A stretch of DNA of 35,384 nucleotides from Solirubrobacterales bacterium (GTDB lineage Bacteria > Actinomycetota > Thermoleophilia > Solirubrobacterales > Solirubrobacteraceae). Both the position numbers and the translations under genes were made by a program. Where the stretch lies: assembly GCA_003137075.1 (NCBI GenBank), contig PLES01000100.1, forward strand, positions 1-35,384. The letters are read 5' to 3'. Of the stretch, positions 19,797 through 28,216 are shown piece by piece (position 1 is the first letter of the stretch; every line of letters starts with the position of its first letter). The notes beneath the pieces are model-generated. The model was given only the letters and a program-made list of their open reading frames with translations, was not told where the DNA came from and did not search any database.

Positions 19797-19826
19797 CCGG
19801 GGGTGGTCTACGCGGACCACCCCCGG
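19797..19826 (+). terminator. Candidate terminator hairpin after sucD
   Basis: CCGGGGGTGGTC-TACGCG-GACCACCCCCGG, 12-bp perfect stem 10 nt after the stop; no T-tract. Confidence 0.65.
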
Positions 19827-19868
19827 CCAAGCCGTTGCGGCCGCTCCCAGTTGCGTAAGCTAAGTCCC

Positions 19869-20969
19869 ATGTCAGGCAAAGCCATCTCCTTCGCGCGCGG
19901 CGCGCCATCACTGGACATCGTCGACATCGAGGGCCTCAAGGCCGCTTCTCAGGCGGCGTTTGAGCAGGATCCCGCCGGCCTCACCGGCTACGGCACCTCG
20001 GTTGGCTACCTGCCGCTGCGTCAATGGCTCGCCGACAAGCACGGGGTCGCGCCGGAGAACGTGATCGTCACCAACGGCTCGATGCAGGCCGACGCCTTCC
20101 TGTTCGACGCGCTGGTCTCAGCCGGTGATGCCGTGATCGTCGAGCTCCCGACCTACGACCGCACGCTGCTTTCGCTGCGAGGTCGTGGCGCTGACGTGCG
20201 CATGGTTGAACTCGAGTCGGACGGCATCGACGTCGCCGGCCTCGAGCGCCTGCTGGTTACCGGCCTGCGCCCGACCCTCGCCCACATCATTCCCAACTTC
20301 CAGAACCCGGCCGGCTACACACTTTCGCTGCCCAAGCGCAAGCGGCTGCTCGAGCTCTCGCGTGAGTACGGCTTTGTGGTCTTCGAGGACGACCCCTACG
20401 TCGAGCTGCGCTTCAGCGGCGAGTCGCTGCCGACGATGCTCTCGATGGACCCGGAGAGCGTCGTCTACGCGTCCTCCTTCTCCAAGACCGTCGCCCCCGG
20501 AATCCGCGTCGGCTACCTCGTCGGCCCGCGCGAAGTGATCGCCAAGATCGAGCAGCTCGCGACCGGCACCTACATCTCGCCCAACATGGTGGCCCAGGGC
20601 ATCGTCAACCAGTTCGCTCGTTCGGGCCAGATCCAGAAGTCGATCGAGACGGTCAAGTCGGCGCTGCACGAGCGCGCCACGACCCTCTCGCAGGCGCTGC
20701 GTCGCGAACTGCCCGACGCCCGCTTCGAAACCCCCGAAGGCGGCTACTTCATGTGGGTCGAATTGCCCAAGGGCACCGACGTCAACGCGCTCTTCGCCGC
20801 CGCCGCTGAACGCAACGTCCAGTTTGTGAAGGGCACTGACTTCGTGCTTGATGGCTACGAGTCAAGCTTGCGTCTCGCCTACTCCGGCGTCACGCCCGCA
20901 GAGATCGAGGAAGGCATCGGCCGTCTGGCTGAGGCCTACCGCGAAGTCACCGCCGGCGTCCCTGCGTAG
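19869..20969 (+). CDS. PLP-dependent class I/II aminotransferase (2-aminoadipate/MocR-type aminotransferase-like)
   Basis: ITFARGAPSL-like N-terminus (AISFARGAPSLDIVD), NFQNPAGYTLSLPKRKRLLELSREYGFVVFEDDPYVELRF, YASSFSKTVAPGIRVGYLVGP. Confidence 0.92.
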   Translation: MSGKAISFARGAPSLDIVDIEGLKAASQAAFEQDPAGLTGYGTSVGYLPLRQWLADKHGVAPENVIVTNGSMQADAFLFDALVSAGDAVIVELPTYDRTLLSLRGRGADVRMVELESDGIDVAGLERLLVTGLRPTLAHIIPNFQNPAGYTLSLPKRKRLLELSREYGFVVFEDDPYVELRFSGESLPTMLSMDPESVVYASSFSKTVAPGIRVGYLVGPREVIAKIEQLATGTYISPNMVAQGIVNQFARSGQIQKSIETVKSALHERATTLSQALRRELPDARFETPEGGYFMWVELPKGTDVNALFAAAAERNVQFVKGTDFVLDGYESSLRLAYSGVTPAEIEEGIGRLAEAYREVTAGVPA

Positions 20970-20997
20970 ACCCTCAACGCGCCTGCGCTAGCGCGGC

Positions 20998-21018
20998 CGA
21001 CGGCTCCTAGCGCCGTCG
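20998..21018. terminator. Candidate bidirectional terminator hairpin
   Basis: CGACGGC-TCCTAGC-GCCGTCG; loop contains stop codon of the minus-strand gene. Confidence 0.5.
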
Positions 21019-21918
21019 CCGCGTGACTGCGACACCACCCAGCGCCACCAGACCGCCGAGCAGTGCCAGTGCTGGTGGGCGTTCACCCAGCAGCGGCCAG
21101 CCCGCGAGGATCGTTAGTGGGGGCACAAGGTAGGTCGTAACGCTCATCCTGCCTGCGGTCGTGTGAGAGAGCGCATAGGCCCACGTGCCAAAGGCCGCAG
21201 CGGTCGAGACCAGCCCGAGATAGACGACGTCAAGCACGTGACCGGCTGCCGCATGACCGATGCCGGTCCGTAGCTGTCCTGCGAACGGCAGGCAGACGAT
21301 CGCCCCGGTCAGACAAGCCATCTGCGTCACCTGTAGAGCGGGAAGGCGCGCCAGCGCGGGCTTCTGCGCCGTCACACCGATTGCGTAGGCGCTGGCGGCC
21401 ATCAGGCAGAGCACGACGCCCCAGAGATCTGAAGGCGCGCGCGAGGTTGTCGCCACGCCGATCAGAATCGCTCCACCGAAGGCGATCCCGGCGCCTACCA
21501 GCAACCGCCTTGGGAATCCCTCGTGCAGCAGCGATCCCGCCAGCAGCGCGATCAGAATCGGTCCGACGTTGACAAGCATCGCCGCGGTGCCCGCATCGAT
21601 CCGCCGCTCGGCGCCGTTGAGGGCAACGTTGTAGGCACCAAACCACAGCACGCCGCAGACCGAGACCAGCGCCCACTCCTGTCGCGTCGGCGACACCCAG
21701 GAACCGCGCGCGACCATCGCGGAGGTCAGCGCGATGCTGCCGACGAGCAGGCGACCGAGTGCAAGCGCGCCCGGGGTGAAGGCAGAATGAACCGACCGGA
21801 TCACGATGAACGCCGATGCCCAGGCGCATACCGTGAACGCCGCCGCGAGGACGACGCGATTATCTCGTGCGGCAGTCGCTGATCGGGTTGACGTGCGGCT
21901 TATTCGAGTCACGCTCAC
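21007..21918 (-). CDS. EamA/DMT-family transporter
   Basis: About 10 TM segments in two repeats: CAWASAFIVIRSVHSAFTPGALALGRLL; PILIALLAGSLLHEGFPRRLLVGAGIAFGGAILIG; LTILAGWPLLGERPPALALLGGLVALGGV. Confidence 0.88.
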   Translation of the reverse strand: MSVTRISRTSTRSATAARDNRVVLAAAFTVCAWASAFIVIRSVHSAFTPGALALGRLLVGSIALTSAMVARGSWVSPTRQEWALVSVCGVLWFGAYNVALNGAERRIDAGTAAMLVNVGPILIALLAGSLLHEGFPRRLLVGAGIAFGGAILIGVATTSRAPSDLWGVVLCLMAASAYAIGVTAQKPALARLPALQVTQMACLTGAIVCLPFAGQLRTGIGHAAAGHVLDVVYLGLVSTAAAFGTWAYALSHTTAGRMSVTTYLVPPLTILAGWPLLGERPPALALLGGLVALGGVAVTRRRR

Positions 21919-21977
21919 TTAACGCTGATCAAGCCACTTTTGTGAGGACCGGGCCGGCGCCCGGTTACGGGGCTGTG

Positions 21978-22697
21978 TCAGCGGCCGTAGCGGTGCTGAC
22001 CGAGCACCAGCTGTTCCGGCAGGGCGATGCGGGGCGGGGGTGAGGGGTCGGCGATCACCGAGACCGTCTCGGCGACACTGATGGTGACCACTGAGTCGCC
22101 AGCGGCCGATCTGACCGTGATCGTCTCCGCGTCCTTGGCGGCGATCTCCCCGTCAAGGCCCGGCTCGATGCCGTTGTGCTTGAGGTAGTGCAGCAGGTCC
22201 TCGGCCTCGTTCTCCAGGCGCAGGATCTTGACCTCGGCGCCCAGGTCACAATCGGCGAGCGGTACACCGTCGATGCGCTCACCGACCTTGATCGGGTGTC
22301 CGTGCGGGCAGGTGAGGGCATCACCGACCGAAGCGATCACGTACGCCTCGAAGCGAGGCGTCATCGCGTGCTCGAGGTGCTCGGCCTCTTCATGCACGTC
22401 ATCCCACGGGACCCCGACCACGTCGGTGAGGAAGCGTTCGATCATCCGGTGGCGGCTGACGATCCGCTCGGCGTCGGCCCGGCCGGAGTCGGTGAAGCTG
22501 ATCGTGCGGTCGGCGTCGCGACTGATGTAGCCGTCGCGGACCAGGCGGCCGATCATCTCGGAGACCGTTGGCGCCGACAGCTGCATCGCTCGCGCGACGT
22601 TCGCAGCCGTCATCGGCAGGCCTGCCTCAAACAGCCAGAACAGCGTCTGGAGGTACTCCTCCTCCGCCTCAGTGATCACGGGTTTGCCGGTCGCCAT
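21978..22697 (-). CDS. DtxR/MntR-family metal-dependent transcriptional regulator with C-terminal FeoA/SH3-like domain
   Basis: ITEAEEEYLQTLFWLFEAGLPMTAANVARAMQLSAPTVSEMIGRLVRDGYISRDADRTISFTDSGRADAERIVSRHRMIERFLTDVVG. ATG 22697. Confidence 0.92.
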   Translation of the reverse strand: MATGKPVITEAEEEYLQTLFWLFEAGLPMTAANVARAMQLSAPTVSEMIGRLVRDGYISRDADRTISFTDSGRADAERIVSRHRMIERFLTDVVGVPWDDVHEEAEHLEHAMTPRFEAYVIASVGDALTCPHGHPIKVGERIDGVPLADCDLGAEVKILRLENEAEDLLHYLKHNGIEPGLDGEIAAKDAETITVRSAAGDSVVTISVAETVSVIADPSPPPRIALPEQLVLGQHRYGR

Positions 22698-22705
22698 TGC
22701 TACCG

Positions 22706-22744
22706 ATCCTACAGACCACGGTGCGACGACGAACGGCATAGGAT
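22706..22744. promoter_or_regulatory. Mirror-image divergent -10 elements for dtxR-type and DNA ligase genes (predicted leaderless)
   Basis: TAGGAT on minus strand (22711-22706) and TAGGAT on plus strand (22739-22744), each exactly 8 nt before the ATG at 22697(-) and 22753(+). Confidence 0.6.
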
Positions 22745-22752
22745 CTGCGGCG

Positions 22753-23706
22753 ATGAGCTTGCCGTTGCAACCACCTATCGAGCCCCAGTTGGCCCGCGGC
22801 AAACCGGAGCTACCGGTCGGCCCCGAGTGGGTCTACGAGCCCAAATACGACGGCTTCCGAGCTATCGCGTTTGTGGACGGCGACAGCTTCACCCTGCAAT
22901 CTCGCGGCGCCAAGCCGCTGGAGCGCTACTTCCCGGAGCTGAGCTTCCCGCCAGGTAGGTACGTGCTCGACGGCGAGATAGTGATCGACAGCGAGATCAC
23001 GGGCGCGTCCGAGGACCAGGACTTCGATGCGTTGCAGAACCGCATCCACCCCGCCGCGTCGAGGATCGAACTGCTGTCGAAGCAGACACCCGCGCGGTAT
23101 GTCGCCTTTGACCTGCTCGCGGTTGACGACGAATCGCTGATGAGCGAGCCGTACGAGCAGCGGCGGCGGCGTCTCGAACGACTGGCGTTACCCGGGGTCG
23201 ATCTGACTCCGATAACGCTAGACACCGATGCCGCGGAGCGGTGGTTCGATCACGCCGAGGGGGTCGTCGCCAAAGATCAGCGTGCGCCCTACGCGGCCGG
23301 CAAACGCACCGCGATGGTCAAGGTCAAGCGGCTGCGTACGCTCGATGCGGTGGTCAGCGGCTACCGCCCGGGCAAGGAGTCCGGCACCGTCGGGTCGCTG
23401 ATCCTCGCGCTCTACACCGAAGCCGGCGAGCTGCGGGTCGTCGGCCACTGCTCAGGGCTGAAGCCGGCGGAGAAGCGGACTTTGCGCGAACGGCTCGCCG
23501 CGTATGAGAGCGGCACCACCGGCCATGGCGACGCGAGTCGCTGGAAGTCGGAGAAGGAGCTTGAGTGGGTCTCGCTGCGCCCCGAGCTCGTAGTCGAAGT
23601 CAGCTTCGACCAGGTCACCTCTGGACGCATCCGTCACGGCACCAAACTGCTGCGCTGGCGCGAGGACAAGGTGCCAAGCGACTGCACGATCGACCAGCTG
23701 ACCTAA
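22753..23706 (+). CDS. ATP-dependent DNA ligase (LigC/LigD-ligase-domain type)
   Basis: WVYEPKYDGFRAIAF (adenylation Lys motif KYDGFR), YVLDGEIVI, EGVVAKDQRAPYAAGKRTAMVKVKR. Confidence 0.92.
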   Translation: MSLPLQPPIEPQLARGKPELPVGPEWVYEPKYDGFRAIAFVDGDSFTLQSRGAKPLERYFPELSFPPGRYVLDGEIVIDSEITGASEDQDFDALQNRIHPAASRIELLSKQTPARYVAFDLLAVDDESLMSEPYEQRRRRLERLALPGVDLTPITLDTDAAERWFDHAEGVVAKDQRAPYAAGKRTAMVKVKRLRTLDAVVSGYRPGKESGTVGSLILALYTEAGELRVVGHCSGLKPAEKRTLRERLAAYESGTTGHGDASRWKSEKELEWVSLRPELVVEVSFDQVTSGRIRHGTKLLRWREDKVPSDCTIDQLT

Positions 23707-25748
23707 CCGACGTTCTCCCAGCCCTCGGTAGCCGAAACATATTCGGCGTACTGGTTGCGGCCACGGCCCTTGGCGGAGTACATCGCGCTGTCGGCGCAGG
23801 CCATCGCCGTCTCAGCGGCGACGTCCTCGAGGGTTTCAAAGCAGACCAAGCCGATGCTCGCGGTGACGGCCGTGTCGGCCGCGGTGCGCGTGATGTGCTC
23901 GAGCAGTGAGCTGGTCAGCAGGTTGGCGTGGACGCGCCCGAGATCCGGGAGCAGCACTGCGAACTCGTCGCCGCCGAGGCGACCGAGCACGTCGGTCGCG
24001 CGCAGACGCTCGCGCAGACAATCGGCGATCGCGACCAGCAGCATGTCACCGGCACCGTGGCCGTAGGTGTCGTTGTGCAGCTTGAAGTTGTCGAGGTCGA
24101 AGATCACCAGGGCGCCGCTGACGCCCTGGCGGCGCGTGCGGGTTATGTGATTCTCAAGCTCGCGATTGAAGCCGCGGCGGTTGAGCAGGCCGGTCAGCGG
24201 GTCGTGGTCGGCCATGTGGCGCAGCTGTTCGATCCGGGCGCGGCGCTCGGTGATGTCCTGGACCTGGACCAGGTAGTGGGACGGGCTGCCGTCGGCATGG
24301 GTGATCCATGAGACCGCCACTTCCGCCCAAACCGTGTGTCCGTCTGAGTGGATGTAGCGCTTCTCGCGAACGTGGCTCTTTTGGACGCCGCTGCGCAGCA
24401 GTTCGCTCACCGGCGCATCATCGCCCCGATCGTCAGGGTGAGTCACGTCCTGCAAGGTCTTTGCCAGCATCTGCTCCTTGGTCAGACCCAGGATCGCCTG
24501 CAGGGAGTGGTTGCTGCGAATCGTGCGGGTGTTGAGGTCGAGGATCGCCATGCCCACCAGCGCGTCGTCGAATGTGCGCTCAAGCTGCTCCTCGGCTAGG
24601 AGGCGGGCGGCGTGCTCTGCGCGCTCCTTGGTTACGTCCTGAGTGATCCCGAGCAGTCGTCCGGGGCGCCCGTCCTCACGCGGGACATACTCACCGCGGA
24701 TCTGCAGGATGCGGACGTCATCCGGATCGGTGACCAGCGGCGCTTCGAACGCAAAGGTCGACTGGCTGGAGAACGCCTGCGCAGCGATCGCGCGGTCGTC
24801 AGGATGGATCTGCAGCATCAGCTCCTCGAGTGTCATCGGTCCGAGCTCCGGGTCGCGTTTGACCAGGCGGAAATGCTCCGCCGACCATTCGATCCGCCCG
24901 GTCTCGCGGTCAATCGACCAACTGCCGATGTGGCCGGCGGCCTGGCAGCTTTGCAGCAGTGTCTGCTGGTCGGAGAGCCGTTGGTTGGCCAACACCGCCT
25001 GGGTCACGTCACGGGCGATGATGCAAGCCTCGATCACGTTGCCGAATGCGTCCGCGATCGGCGACCCTGACATTGAAACGACGACATGCTCACCGGCGAG
25101 GTTCGTACGGGCAAGCTCAAACGCCTCGACGCTCTCTCCGTCCATCACGCGGTCGATGAAGCTGTTCTGCTGCTCGTGGTACTCGTCTGGGATCAGCTTG
25201 ACGGCCGGCGTCCCGAGTACCTCCGCCGCGCTGTACCCGTACAGCCGCTCGGCGGCCGCGTTGTAACGCGTGACTTTGCGTTCGCGGTTGATCGTGATGA
25301 TCGCGTCAGAGGAGAGCGCAACCAGGGTCGCCAGCGGTCTGCTGCCGTCATGGGCGGTACGCACGAATGAGTTACGAATGCAGCGCACCAGCTGAGTCGG
25401 TTTGAAGTCGATGCTGTCCTTGACCAAGCACTCCTGCGCGCCGAGTTCCAGCGCCTCGACGGCGAGCTGATCGTCCGGGTTGGAGGTGACCGCTATCAGC
25501 GCCGTGTCGGCTGTAGTCGAGCTGATCAGCCGCAGGTTCTCAAGGTCGTCTTCGGCGTTCGCGTCGAGGTCGACAAACGCGAGCTCAAAGGGCTCGGTCT
25601 GGAGCTTGGTCAGCGCCTGCGAGGCGGAGCGGACGTAATGCGTGCTGAAGGCATCGCCGCCCGCGGCGATCAGGGCCCCACGCAACATCGCCGCCTCGCT
25701 ATCGGCGTCGGTGACCAGCAGCACCCGGATGTTCATTGCGCTACTCAT
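23703..25748 (-). CDS. REC-PAS-PAS-PAS-GGDEF diguanylate cyclase
   Basis: N-terminal receiver-like MNIRVLLVTDADSE...LAFVDLDAN; three PAS segments ending in RDVTQ / GITQDVTKE / VQDITERRA; GGDEF active site RLGGDEFAVLLPD with RATD I-site 5 residues upstream. Stop overlaps ligase stop. Confidence 0.93.
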   Translation of the reverse strand: MSSAMNIRVLLVTDADSEAAMLRGALIAAGGDAFSTHYVRSASQALTKLQTEPFELAFVDLDANAEDDLENLRLISSTTADTALIAVTSNPDDQLAVEALELGAQECLVKDSIDFKPTQLVRCIRNSFVRTAHDGSRPLATLVALSSDAIITINRERKVTRYNAAAERLYGYSAAEVLGTPAVKLIPDEYHEQQNSFIDRVMDGESVEAFELARTNLAGEHVVVSMSGSPIADAFGNVIEACIIARDVTQAVLANQRLSDQQTLLQSCQAAGHIGSWSIDRETGRIEWSAEHFRLVKRDPELGPMTLEELMLQIHPDDRAIAAQAFSSQSTFAFEAPLVTDPDDVRILQIRGEYVPREDGRPGRLLGITQDVTKERAEHAARLLAEEQLERTFDDALVGMAILDLNTRTIRSNHSLQAILGLTKEQMLAKTLQDVTHPDDRGDDAPVSELLRSGVQKSHVREKRYIHSDGHTVWAEVAVSWITHADGSPSHYLVQVQDITERRARIEQLRHMADHDPLTGLLNRRGFNRELENHITRTRRQGVSGALVIFDLDNFKLHNDTYGHGAGDMLLVAIADCLRERLRATDVLGRLGGDEFAVLLPDLGRVHANLLTSSLLEHITRTAADTAVTASIGLVCFETLEDVAAETAMACADSAMYSAKGRGRNQYAEYVSATEGWENVG

Positions 25749-26163
25749 CTGTCCCGTGGCCTATCGACGGGATCTGACGCGCATTTGACATTTGGGGTGA
25801 CAGATTCAGTGATGGGTCTTCGAGGGCAGAGCTGATCGGCGCGTGCATGAGCAGCGCTAGCCCTGAATTACCCGCGTTTGTCATCCGCGACACAGTTGCG
25901 TCCGTGCGCCGTCGCCTCATATAGGGGTCTCTCGGCATCACCGTGGACCTGCATAGCTTGGAAGTCTTGCATTCGACGTCAGGCGGGCTTTTCCTATGCT
26001 CGCGAGGCTGGTTACGCAGTAGCGCTGATCTCGAGGCCCCCAGACCAACGACCCTTCGAGCGTCGTGCTCTCAGGGAACGACGCGGCGTCAATCACGGCG
26101 CGTATCCGTCGCTTGCAATTGTCGACGAAATTGACCGTAGCGGCGAGGTTCTTTTAAAACGTC

Positions 26164-27171
26164 TTAGTCAGTGTGCGTGCGTGCGCGGCTCGGCTGGACG
26201 CGCTTGGGCTCGTCTGGCTGTTTTGCGAAGTTCGGCGGCCAGGCTCCGTCCCCCAGGCCTTGCTCTTCATCGCGCCTGACCAGGTCCAGCAGGCTCGCCA
26301 AGGAGCCGGCATGGGCGTCGATCGCGGCGCTCGGGTCGCCGACTGCCTTGAGCCGGTCAGGCACCGTGTCGATCCGCAGGTCGCCCAGCTCGACATCTGG
26401 CACTTCGGACCATTCCAGCGGCGTCGAGACACGGGCGTCAGGGGTTGGGCGGACGCTGTAAGCGGAGGCGACGGTGCGGTCGCGCGCATTCTGGTTGTAG
26501 TCGATGAAGACGCCATGCCGCTCTTCCTTCCACCATTTGCTGGTGGCCAGCTCGGGCAGGCGCCGCTCGATCTCACGAGCGAGTGCCAGTGCCGCGCGTC
26601 GCACCTCTATAAAGCCGTGCTCCGGCAGGATGCGCACGTTGATGTGGATGCCACGCGAGCCGCTGGTCTTCGGGAAACCGGTCAGACCGTGTTCACGCAG
26701 AACCTCTCCAGCACAGAGCGCTACCTGGCGCACGTCATCCCAGGTCGCCTCTGGGGTGGGGTCGAGGTCGACCCGCATCTCGTCTGGGTGATCCAGGTCT
26801 GGATCGCGGACCGGCCACGGATTCCAGTCGATCACCCCGAGGTTGACTCCCCAGACCAGGTGGGCGGCGTCGCTGGGCAGCAGTTCGCGGGCGGTGCGTC
26901 CGCTCGGAAAGGTGATCACCGCAGTTTGCAACCACTCGGGCGCGGTATCGGGGATCCGCTTCTGGAAGAACGGCGGCTTGGCGGCGCCGTCAGGGAAGCG
27001 CTTGAGCACGGTCGGGCGCCGGCGCAGATGGTTGAGCGCCTGTTCGGAGACCGTCAGGTAGTACTGGATCAGGTCGAGCTTGGTCACGCCGAGCTCGGGA
27101 AAGAAGACCTTTCCGGGGCTCGAGACCCTGACCTCCTGGCCCGCAGCCTGGATGACTGTGTATTCGGCCAT
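26164..27171 (-). CDS. LigD-type NHEJ polymerase/primase domain protein (stand-alone)
   Basis: VRVSSPGKVFFPELGVTKLDLIQYYLTV; NLGVIDWNPWPVRDPDLDHPDEMRVDLDP; KTSGSRGIHINVRI; VFIDYNQNARDRTVASAYSVRPTPDARVSTPLEW. Confidence 0.95.
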   Translation of the reverse strand: MAEYTVIQAAGQEVRVSSPGKVFFPELGVTKLDLIQYYLTVSEQALNHLRRRPTVLKRFPDGAAKPPFFQKRIPDTAPEWLQTAVITFPSGRTARELLPSDAAHLVWGVNLGVIDWNPWPVRDPDLDHPDEMRVDLDPTPEATWDDVRQVALCAGEVLREHGLTGFPKTSGSRGIHINVRILPEHGFIEVRRAALALAREIERRLPELATSKWWKEERHGVFIDYNQNARDRTVASAYSVRPTPDARVSTPLEWSEVPDVELGDLRIDTVPDRLKAVGDPSAAIDAHAGSLASLLDLVRRDEEQGLGDGAWPPNFAKQPDEPKRVQPSRARTHTD

Positions 27172-27193
27172 CGTCCCTGACAGGATGGCGCGA

Positions 27194-28216
27194 ATGACTC
27201 AAAATGGCATCCCGACACAGGTGCTGCTCGCACCCGACAAGTTCAAGGGCACTTTCAGCGCCGCCGAGGTTGCCGCCGCGCTGGCGGCAGGGCTCGCGGC
27301 GACCGGCCACCGATCCGACCCCTGCCCGGTCGCAGACGGTGGCGACGGAACTCTCGCTGCGCTCGGCGACGCACTCTCGCTGGAGCCGCTTCACGCTGAA
27401 GTCTCGGATCCGCTCGGCCGGCCGACCGAGGCCGTGTTCGGGCTCGGCAGAGGCGTCGCGGTGGTGGAGATGGCGGCTGCCAGCGGGCTGGTACTGGTCT
27501 CCGAGGCTGAACGTGATCCGGTCGCAGCCTCGACCTATGGGACCGGTGAGCTGATCGCCGCGGCGGTTGAGGCCGGCGCCGGGCACGTCTACGTTGCAGT
27601 CGGCGGTAGCGCCACGACCGACGGCGGTGCCGGCGCCGTGCAGGCTCTGCGTGAGCGCGGCTGGAGAGCCGCGGCGCCACCCGCGCGTTTGACCGTGCTC
27701 TCTGATGTGCGCACTGTGTTTGAGGACGCGGCAACTGTGTTCGGGCCGCAGAAGGGGGCGTCCGCGGATCAGGTCCGGGTGCTCAGCGAGAGGCTCGTGC
27801 GGGTCGCGCGCGAGTACGCGCGCGACCCGCACGGAGTACCGATGACCGGTGCCGCCGGCGGCCTCGCGGGCGGTCTCTGGGCGGAGTTCGCCGCCGAGCT
27901 TGTCTCCGGCGCGGTCTTCGTGCTCAACGCGGTCGGCTACGACGCTCGCATGCGCGCGGCTCGCGCGGTTGTCACCGGAGAAGGGCGGCTCGACCGCACG
28001 AGCCTGGTTGGCAAAGCGGTCTCTGAGGTCGCGACCCGCGCCCGCCAGGCCGGGGTCCCCTGCCACGCGGTGGTCGGCTCGAACGGTCTAGAACCGTTTG
28101 ACACCCGCATCTTGGATCTGCAACTGGTGTTGGAGGCGACGACACTTGCCGAGATCGAGGCAGCGGGTGCTCAGATCGGTGAGCTGATAACAAGCGAGAA
28201 TGATCGAGCTAGATGA
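27194..28216 (+). CDS. Glycerate kinase (GlxK/GarK family)
   Basis: VLLAPDKFKGTFSAAEVAAAL; PVADGGDGTLAAL; VAVGGSATTDGGAGAVQAL; VTGEGRLDRTSLVGKAVSEVA. Start 27194 (alternative 27185). Confidence 0.93.
   Translation: MTQNGIPTQVLLAPDKFKGTFSAAEVAAALAAGLAATGHRSDPCPVADGGDGTLAALGDALSLEPLHAEVSDPLGRPTEAVFGLGRGVAVVEMAAASGLVLVSEAERDPVAASTYGTGELIAAAVEAGAGHVYVAVGGSATTDGGAGAVQALRERGWRAAAPPARLTVLSDVRTVFEDAATVFGPQKGASADQVRVLSERLVRVAREYARDPHGVPMTGAAGGLAGGLWAEFAAELVSGAVFVLNAVGYDARMRAARAVVTGEGRLDRTSLVGKAVSEVATRARQAGVPCHAVVGSNGLEPFDTRILDLQLVLEATTLAEIEAAGAQIGELITSENDRAR

Noticed and set aside
21948-21965. ACCGGGC-CGGC-GCCCGGT hairpin downstream of the DtxR-type gene
   Set aside because: 7-bp GC-only stem with no T-tract in a GC-rich region; too easily a chance dyad to call a terminator with confidence.
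25749-26163. Possible c-di-GMP riboswitch next to the GGDEF gene
   Set aside because: No GEMM-like conserved core could be recognised by eye; would need Infernal.
25878-26279. 133-aa plus ORF between GGDEF and LigD-type genes
   Set aside because: No recognisable domain, Arg/Ser/Cys-rich shadow-type composition, and its 3' part overlaps the antisense of the LigD-type gene.
26173-27180. 335-aa plus-strand ORF opposite the LigD-type polymerase
   Set aside because: Minus strand carries clear LigD polymerase motifs; plus frame has no recognisable domain.
26990-28066. 358-aa minus-strand ORF opposite glycerate kinase
   Set aside because: Plus strand encodes a clear glycerate kinase; antisense frame is low-complexity.
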